A stretch of 64,000 bases of DNA from NCBI GenBank assembly GCA_029433525.1, contig JAQTIF010000002.1, positions 707,853 to 771,852 on the forward strand, written 5' to 3'. The stretch is from Enterobacteriaceae bacterium ESL0689 (GTDB taxonomy: Bacteria; Pseudomonadota; Gammaproteobacteria; Enterobacterales; Enterobacteriaceae). A model generated the notes under the pieces. The model ran no database searches. It was not told the origin of the DNA and was given only the letters and a program-made list of their open reading frames with translations. Shown here piece by piece: positions 60,232 to 64,000 of the stretch. Within the stretch, counting starts at the first letter, position 1, and every line of letters starts with the position of its first letter. Position numbers and translations under genes: made by a program.

Positions 60232-60424
60232 CGGCGTATCCCCGCCGAAGCGGGGAACAATCTGGAACAACTAAAAAAGATTAGTTGCATTCGGTTCAAC
60301 CCCGCTGACGCGGGGAACAACTAAAAAATTAGCTGCATCCGGTTCAACCCCACTGACGTGGGGAACAAAAATCTCACTGAAAAGGTCAGTGTTGATCGGT
60401 TCATCCCTGCTAACGCAGGGAATG
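60232..60424 (-). CRISPR. Four type I-E CRISPR-repeat-like units with hairpin intervals
   Basis: 28-bp units at 60232-60259, 60292-60319, 60340-60367 and 60397-60424. On the minus strand the second reads TGTTCCCCGCG-TCAG-CGGGGTTGAACCG, close to enterobacterial type I-E repeats, ending in an ACCG-type 5' handle. Stems on the plus strand are CCCCGC/GCGGGG, CCCCGC/GCGGGG, CCCCAC/GTGGGG and CCCTGC/GCAGGG: units 3 and 4 changed on both sides, keeping pairing. Intervals are 32, 20 and 29 nt, and each contains its own hairpin (for example CAACTAA...TTAGTTG); the first two are homologous. A standard spacer array is therefore unlikely. Confidence 0.55.
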
Positions 60425-60526
60425 CCAGAAACATATCTCCATGATGGTTGTAAATCAATAAGTTTTTTTCAGATTCAGCGCCATAACGTGTGATATGTGA
60501 TCGCTATCTAAAATTCAGTTCTGCGT

Positions 60527-60694
60527 TTATCCCGGCAGGGGAATATTCCGACGCGGGCTGTACAGAATATGATTGACAACAATAAAATCTTTGTTGATCC
60601 ACTCAGTCACCTGCTGACGTCTCACTCCTGCGGCTCTGGCAAAGGCGGACTGTGATCCGCCGTAATTTATATTAATGTATTCACTCAGGGGCAT
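60527..60694 (-). CDS. Small HTH protein (Cro/YdaS-like), 55 aa
   Basis: ATG 60694 encodes MPLSEYININ and an HTH-like stretch QSAFARAAGVRRQQVTEWINKDFIVV, then NHILYSPRRNIPLP. Similar short regulators occur in lambdoid phages. It starts four bases after the 86-residue gene stops, so one transcript. Lies between that gene and the CRISPR-like repeats; could regulate the accessory block. Confidence 0.6.
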   Translation of the reverse strand: MPLSEYININYGGSQSAFARAAGVRRQQVTEWINKDFIVVNHILYSPRRNIPLPG

Positions 60695-60697
60695 GAA

Positions 60698-60958
60698 TTA
60701 TTCCGCTACTTCCAGAGATTCGGCTTCCTGTTTTGTGCATGCTACACCGTCGATATACTCCCAGGTGATATACAGACCGCCTTCTGAATCAACCAGGTCA
60801 ATCAGTGCCTGAGTTGCCGGGTGAATATCAAGACCAGCAATATTTCCTAAAGTCCATTCTTTAGCGTCTTCGATTGCTTCATTTTTAGTTTTACCAGTAC
60901 CAGAAATGGCATAACCTTCCTGTACAACAACAAAACCTGCTGATTTAATTTTGCTCAT
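60698..60958 (-). CDS. Hypothetical protein, 86 aa
   Basis: No family recognised; GYAISGTGKTKNEAIEDAKEWT resembles a small alpha-beta domain of phage accessory proteins. Acidic. Has its own promoter upstream and is co-transcribed with the 55-residue HTH gene. Confidence 0.6.
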   Translation of the reverse strand: MSKIKSAGFVVVQEGYAISGTGKTKNEAIEDAKEWTLGNIAGLDIHPATQALIDLVDSEGGLYITWEYIDGVACTKQEAESLEVAE

Positions 60959-61003
60959 TTTTATGTCCTTTTATCGGTTGGTGTGTTTTGTTTCAATGAA
61001 GAT

Positions 61004-61032
61004 ATAATAAGGCTATCAGATATAAATGTAAA
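61004..61032 (-). promoter_or_regulatory. Promoter for the 86-aa and HTH genes
   Basis: On the minus strand TTTACA (61032-61027), 17 bases, TATTAT (61009-61004). Flanked by repeated GATATAA motifs (61001, 61020, 61063) that could be operator sites. Confidence 0.6.
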
Positions 61033-61096
61033 GTGTTTTTGGGTACAAATATAATAAAACTTGATATAAATCATATTTTACGCAATAAATGATGTA

Positions 61097-61121
61097 ACCT
61101 GCCCTTTCAGGCAGGTTTTTA
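61097..61121 (+). terminator. Hairpin with T run downstream of the Cas8e-like gene
   Basis: AACCTGCC-CTTTCA-GGCAGGTTTTT; the T run is on the plus strand, so it would stop rightward transcripts coming from the methyltransferase/repeat region. On the minus strand it is a hairpin without T run. Confidence 0.6.
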
Positions 61122-61123
61122 CA

Positions 61124-62470
61124 TTATTTCTGTGTGGCTGTTTTTTTGGGGCTGCCCCGCTTTTTAGCTTTTTTTTCAGGGATCGCCTTTTTGTAAGTTT
61201 CCTTACAGACGTCACGGTAAAACTGCGTTGTTGCCTCGTCGAGCCCTGTCGGCGGCGTTCCGGTTAACTCTCGGTAAATTTCCCGCCACCGGATACCCGC
61301 GTTGTGCAGGTTGCCAAAATATTTCCGGGTCAGTGCGTAATTGCGCTGCGTTTTTATTGGCGCGTCACCAAAGACTGACGGCATGGCCAGCACGTTATCA
61401 AGCGCTTCTGTACCCGCCTCGCCTTCTGGCGACATTCCGCGTTCCAGAATCGAGCTGGATAAAGTGCCGATTTCGTTCGCCGCTTTTTCGTAATCGCCGC
61501 CGTTAAAACTCCTGCCCCCGTGTATAGCTGCGTACAGTTTCTGGACAACATCATGAAAAACCCGGACGTTACCTGTCCACTGCCAGCGGGGAGGTATATG
61601 GAATGAGAACAGACTCAGGTTAAATAGTTTACCCTGTGGGTTATCCAGCCCTAAGAAACGCACTCTGTCACCCTCTACAGCGTTACGCGCGATAACCTGC
61701 GGCGGGGTGGAGTATTCTGCGTCAGCGATATTTGCTATTGCGTAAAACTCCGTTTTCCAGCCCGGAAACGACGCCTGATTCCCGCTGCGCTCTGTGCTGG
61801 CGTGCGGGTTATTCATGTAATCCTGTTTAACTGGCCTGACGTGGATTTCTGAATAGCAGTTATCCGTTTTACCGCAAATCTGACACTGACAGGATTTTCC
61901 TGAGTGAACCGGTTTCAGGTAAACGAGAGGAAAATAACAGGTCAGGGTTTCCAGGGGAGAGGAAAAATAACAGGCCAGGGTTTCCGGTGTTGTGGGTAAC
62001 TGATTGCGGGTAATCAGTTCGCCGACAGTTTCAGCGTCAACGATATACAGATTTCTGTTTGAGGCACGACCCGGACTGTAACCGCGCCCTCCAGCCCCGA
62101 CCAGCTGAGTGTACGCCCAGGCGACAGCCGGGTAGCAGCACGGACAGACGGCAGCAGGCAAACGATCGCGTTTCAGGAAAAAATCACCGTTGCGTTTGAT
62201 GGTTTTATGTCCTGGACTGTTAATAAATATTTTAGCTATCGGGTGTCGGTCATTGTCGCTAACGGCCTTATCCGTGTTGAGATATTCCGTCTCTCCGTCC
62301 GGGTGGTTCCCCAGTGCGATCAACAGCATCAGGGTGGCAAAATTGATTTCGGCGTGCAGATAGTCAATCGCGTTAACCGGCAGATTTCTGGCCTCTGCCA
62401 GAGTAACGTGACGGCTGTTATAGTTCCTGTCGCGGATTAAGATCCACGGATCGCGTTTTAAATCCAGCAT
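61124..62470 (-). CDS. Orphan Cas8e (Cse1/CasA)-like protein
   Basis: 448 residues. N-terminal DPWILIR (7-13) and VTLAEA recall the Cas8e opening LLTDPWIPVR...VSLREA. Residues 78-134 (HPIAKIFINSPGHKTIK, FFLKRDR, CPCC, GAGGRGYSPG) line up in order with Cas8e segments of form P-x-x-KLL-x-x-PG-x-x-T-x-x-N, FF-x-R, CPAC-A-x-x-AL-x-x-Q and the glycine-rich L1 loop that contacts the crRNA handle. Cysteines C194, C196, C199 and C205 fit the zinc-like CSCCG region, followed by PHAS near the usual PHPHSP. The C-terminal half is helical, as in the Cas8e bundle. Slightly shorter than typical (about 500). No other cas gene is in view. Function inferred, homology from memory. Confidence 0.6.
   Translation of the reverse strand: MLDLKRDPWILIRDRNYNSRHVTLAEARNLPVNAIDYLHAEINFATLMLLIALGNHPDGETEYLNTDKAVSDNDRHPIAKIFINSPGHKTIKRNGDFFLKRDRLPAAVCPCCYPAVAWAYTQLVGAGGRGYSPGRASNRNLYIVDAETVGELITRNQLPTTPETLACYFSSPLETLTCYFPLVYLKPVHSGKSCQCQICGKTDNCYSEIHVRPVKQDYMNNPHASTERSGNQASFPGWKTEFYAIANIADAEYSTPPQVIARNAVEGDRVRFLGLDNPQGKLFNLSLFSFHIPPRWQWTGNVRVFHDVVQKLYAAIHGGRSFNGGDYEKAANEIGTLSSSILERGMSPEGEAGTEALDNVLAMPSVFGDAPIKTQRNYALTRKYFGNLHNAGIRWREIYRELTGTPPTGLDEATTQFYRDVCKETYKKAIPEKKAKKRGSPKKTATQK
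61926..61985. repeat. Short tandem duplication inside the Cas8e-like gene
   Basis: Two near-identical copies of a ~27-30 bp segment (starting GAGAGGAAAATAACAGG and GAGAGGAAAAATAACAGG) encode ETLACYF and ETLTCYF. It is in frame and recent-looking. Confidence 0.7.
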
Positions 62471-62485
62471 AAATCACTCCTGTGT

Positions 62486-62887
62486 TTATTGCTGTTTATC
62501 AGCATTGGCCCATTTTCTGGCGATTTCTTCAAAATCGGATATCCAGTTTTCGTCAGAAACCGCGTTCCTGATTTCGTCAATCGCTGCCTGTTTACTCTGC
62601 CAGTCAGGGAAATTATACCGGTCAGTAATTTCGGTTATTTTTTCAGTCGTCATTTCGTTACGGGTGATCCTGTCACTGTTAACCAGGTCAGCCGCCGCCT
62701 GAATTTTTTCTGTTTCGTCCCGTAGCGCATATAACAGGCGGGACGAAATACGAGCCGGGACAGTTTTCCCCGATACGTAATTACGGATTGTACGGTAAGA
62801 GATCCCCAGCGCACGGGCTGCTGGTGACTGCCAGTTTTTTCCGTAGAGTAATTCACCGACTGCAATCAGTTTTTCTGTGTTGTTCAC
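62486..62887 (-). CDS. HTH-domain protein upstream of the Cas8e-like gene
   Basis: 133 residues from GTG 62887 (NNTEKLIAVGELLYG); an earlier ATG at 62917 is in frame but overlaps a terminator. HTH: WQSPAARALGISYRTIRNYVSGKTVPARI. C-terminal part EKITEITDRYNFPDWQSKQAAIDEIRNAV is acidic/helical. Fifteen bases before the Cas8e-like start, so the two form an operon; probably regulates it. Confidence 0.7.
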   Translation of the reverse strand: MNNTEKLIAVGELLYGKNWQSPAARALGISYRTIRNYVSGKTVPARISSRLLYALRDETEKIQAAADLVNSDRITRNEMTTEKITEITDRYNFPDWQSKQAAIDEIRNAVSDENWISDFEEIARKWANADKQQ

Positions 62888-62907
62888 GGTGATGATTCCT
62901 GTGGTTA

Positions 62908-62932
62908 AAAGCCCCACCGGAGTGGGGCATAT
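62908..62932 (-). terminator. Terminator after the 63-aa gene
   Basis: GCCCCAC-TCCG-GTGGGGC with TTTT on the minus strand (and an A/T tract on the other side), so it can end transcription from 63127 leftward. Confidence 0.65.
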
Positions 62933-62935
62933 TTT

Positions 62936-63127
62936 TTAGTAATTCTGGAAACAGGTTTCTGTGAAACGTTCGCTTTCTTCGTCAACCTGGATGTCTGAAG
63001 CGTATTCAACGTCGTATCCAGCCGCAATAGCCTGTTCTTTAACGTAATCGAAGAATTTTTTAGCTTCGTTAGCGTCCATATCGAAACGGGCTTCTGGATC
63101 GTAGGTGTTGATAGTGATTGTAGTCAT
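62936..63127 (-). CDS. Small acidic protein, 63 aa
   Basis: [18 protein letters not shown]..., about a quarter Asp/Glu, single domain, no family recognised. First gene of the minus-strand accessory block with its own strong promoter and terminator. Small acidic phage proteins of this type include DNA mimics and anti-CRISPR proteins; no specific match is claimed. Confidence 0.65.
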   Translation of the reverse strand: MTTITINTYDPEARFDMDANEAKKFFDYVKEQAIAAGYDVEYASDIQVDEESERFTETCFQNY

Positions 63128-63186
63128 TTTGTAGTCCTCTTGTTTGGTTATTTGTCTGTGTAGTGCTCTTGTCTTGCTGTGAAATA

Positions 63187-63216
63187 ACTATACCAAACAG
63201 GGGGAACGCTTTGCAA
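63187..63216 (-). promoter_or_regulatory. Promoter of the 63-aa gene
   Basis: On the minus strand TTGCAA (63216-63211), 18 bases, TATAGT (63192-63187), about 60 bases before the start codon. Confidence 0.6.
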
Positions 63217-63344
63217 GCATTTTTTCATAAAAAATATGAAAAACAGTTTAATTGATGTTCGTTTTTGCCGGTGTCGATTCAGTTCGTTAACCGGTTCGCA
63301 GATTTATCAGCCTGAGAGATTTTATCAATAACCAGGAGGTTATA

Positions 63345-63722
63345 GTGTCCGATCCTGTATCCGGTACTACGTTAGCCGGAGGTGCGCTCACGGGTGCCAG
63401 TCTGTACGGGCTGCTGACCGGCACCGATTACGGTGTGGTTTTTGGCGCGTTTGCGGGTGCGGTGTTCTATATCGCGTCAGCCGCAGATCTGAGTGCCGTT
63501 CGTCGTGTGGCCTATTTTGTCGTGTCGTTTATTGCCGGTGTGCTGTGTGCCGGGTTGCTGGGGTCAAAACTGGCGACCTGGACGGGCTACAGCGATAAAC
63601 CACTGGATGCGCTCGCAGCGGTGATTATTGCTGCGCTGGCGGTAAAAATCCTGGCGTTTGTTAACAGTCAGGATATCAGCTCACTGGTGGCGCTGATTAC
63701 GCGCCGGGGAGGAAACAGGTGA
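63345..63722 (+). CDS. Putative holin (HP1/Phage_holin_2_3-like)
   Basis: 125 residues, GTG start after AGGAGG. Hydrophobic segments around LTGASLYGLLTG, GAFAGAVFYIASAADL, VAYFVVSFIAGVLCAGLLG and LAAVIIAALAVKILAF. Family name from memory. First gene of the late lysis module; overlaps the next gene by four bases. Confidence 0.75.
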   Translation: MSDPVSGTTLAGGALTGASLYGLLTGTDYGVVFGAFAGAVFYIASAADLSAVRRVAYFVVSFIAGVLCAGLLGSKLATWTGYSDKPLDALAAVIIAALAVKILAFVNSQDISSLVALITRRGGNR

Positions 63723-64000
63723 TTACTGACGTGACCGCAACAATTAACTCGCTGCTCTGCACGGGTGTAATTATCACGCTGCTGTTTTACCGGCGTAGTG
63801 AAACCAGCCGTCACCGCCTGTGGATCTCCCGGCTGGCGGGCACAATACTGGTGGCCTACGGTAGTGTTCCGCTGGCCTATCTGTGTGGAATTTATCCACA
63901 ATCCTCGTGGCCGATTGTCCTGGCCAATCTGTTAGTTTTGATTTCGCTGCTGTCTGTACGCGGTAACGTGGCGCGGCTGGTGGATCTGCTGAGGCAATAA
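63719..64000 (+). CDS. Second holin-like membrane protein
   Basis: 93 residues with three membrane segments (LLCTGVIITLLFYR, AGTILVAYGSVPLAYLCGIY, PIVLANLLVLISLLSV). Paired small membrane proteins at this point are typical of holin/antiholin sets. The stop codon is exactly at the window end; endolysin is expected just beyond. Confidence 0.75.
   Translation: MITDVTATINSLLCTGVIITLLFYRRSETSRHRLWISRLAGTILVAYGSVPLAYLCGIYPQSSWPIVLANLLVLISLLSVRGNVARLVDLLRQ

Noticed and set aside
60232..60424. A functional CRISPR array with acquired spacers
   Set aside because: Intervals differ in length (32, 20, 29 nt), two are homologous and all form hairpins; no cas1/cas2 or other cas genes nearby apart from the Cas8e-like gene.

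Overview
The window comes from a chromosome of the Enterobacterales, most likely Enterobacteriaceae. The housekeeping proteins (NusA, IF2, PNPase, DeaD, ParE, ProA) are nearly those of Escherichia coli, and the local orders argG-metY-rimP-nusA-infB-rbfA-truB-rpsO-pnp-nlpI-deaD, parE-yqiA-cpdA-yqiB-nudF-tolC-ygiB-ygiC-ribB and proB-proA-thrW are conserved. In E. coli these blocks lie far apart; here they are adjacent, so the genome is rearranged relative to E. coli. I cannot name the genus from sequence alone.

Layout. 1-3.8 kb: end of an anaerobic cobalamin operon (cbiL, cbiP, cobU, cobT) with no cobS between cobU and cobT. 4.2-8.8 kb: a respiratory formate dehydrogenase operon (fdnGHI-like) whose catalytic subunit has cysteine where E. 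coli FdnG has selenocysteine. 8.9-12.4 kb: decayed DNA with type VI secretion-like gene remnants, one of them split by an IS256-family element that is itself split by an IS5-family element. 12.4-15 kb: an SMR transporter, argG, a MITE-like repeat and the initiator tRNA metY. 15-27 kb: the transcription/translation/RNA-decay supercluster. 27-31 kb: ubiV, ubiU, ubiT (oxygen-independent ubiquinone synthesis), yhbS, yhbQ and two small accessory genes, one frameshifted. 31.5-41 kb: parE to ribB (with an FMN riboswitch) and ubiK. 41.4-43.8 kb: proBA.

From the thrW tRNA (43.9 kb) to the window end lies a lambdoid prophage integrated at the P22-type site: int and xis, a leftward early operon (methyltransferase-like, exonuclease, Bet, a 9-residue-repeat protein), pL with two operators, CI, three right operators with PR, Cro, CII, O with five iterons, a DnaC-like loader, DUF1367, a PerC-like regulator, a fused cytosine/adenine methyltransferase, DUF1364, RusA, DUF1133, a frameshifted Tae4-like amidase gene with an overlapping membrane-protein gene, a second DNA methyltransferase and finally two holin-like genes. 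Structural genes lie beyond the window.

The most unusual part is a minus-strand accessory block at 60.2-63.2 kb inside the prophage. It holds a lone, divergent homologue of Cas8e (Cse1/CasA, the large subunit of type I-E Cascade), small HTH and acidic proteins and, at its downstream end on the same strand, four units resembling type I-E CRISPR repeats, with compensatory changes that preserve the hairpin. No cas3, cas5, cas6, cas7, cas11, cas1 or cas2 is visible. The intervals between repeats are themselves hairpins and two are related, so this is not an ordinary acquired-spacer array. A phage-borne device that interferes with, or borrows from, host type I-E CRISPR-Cas is the leading hypothesis.
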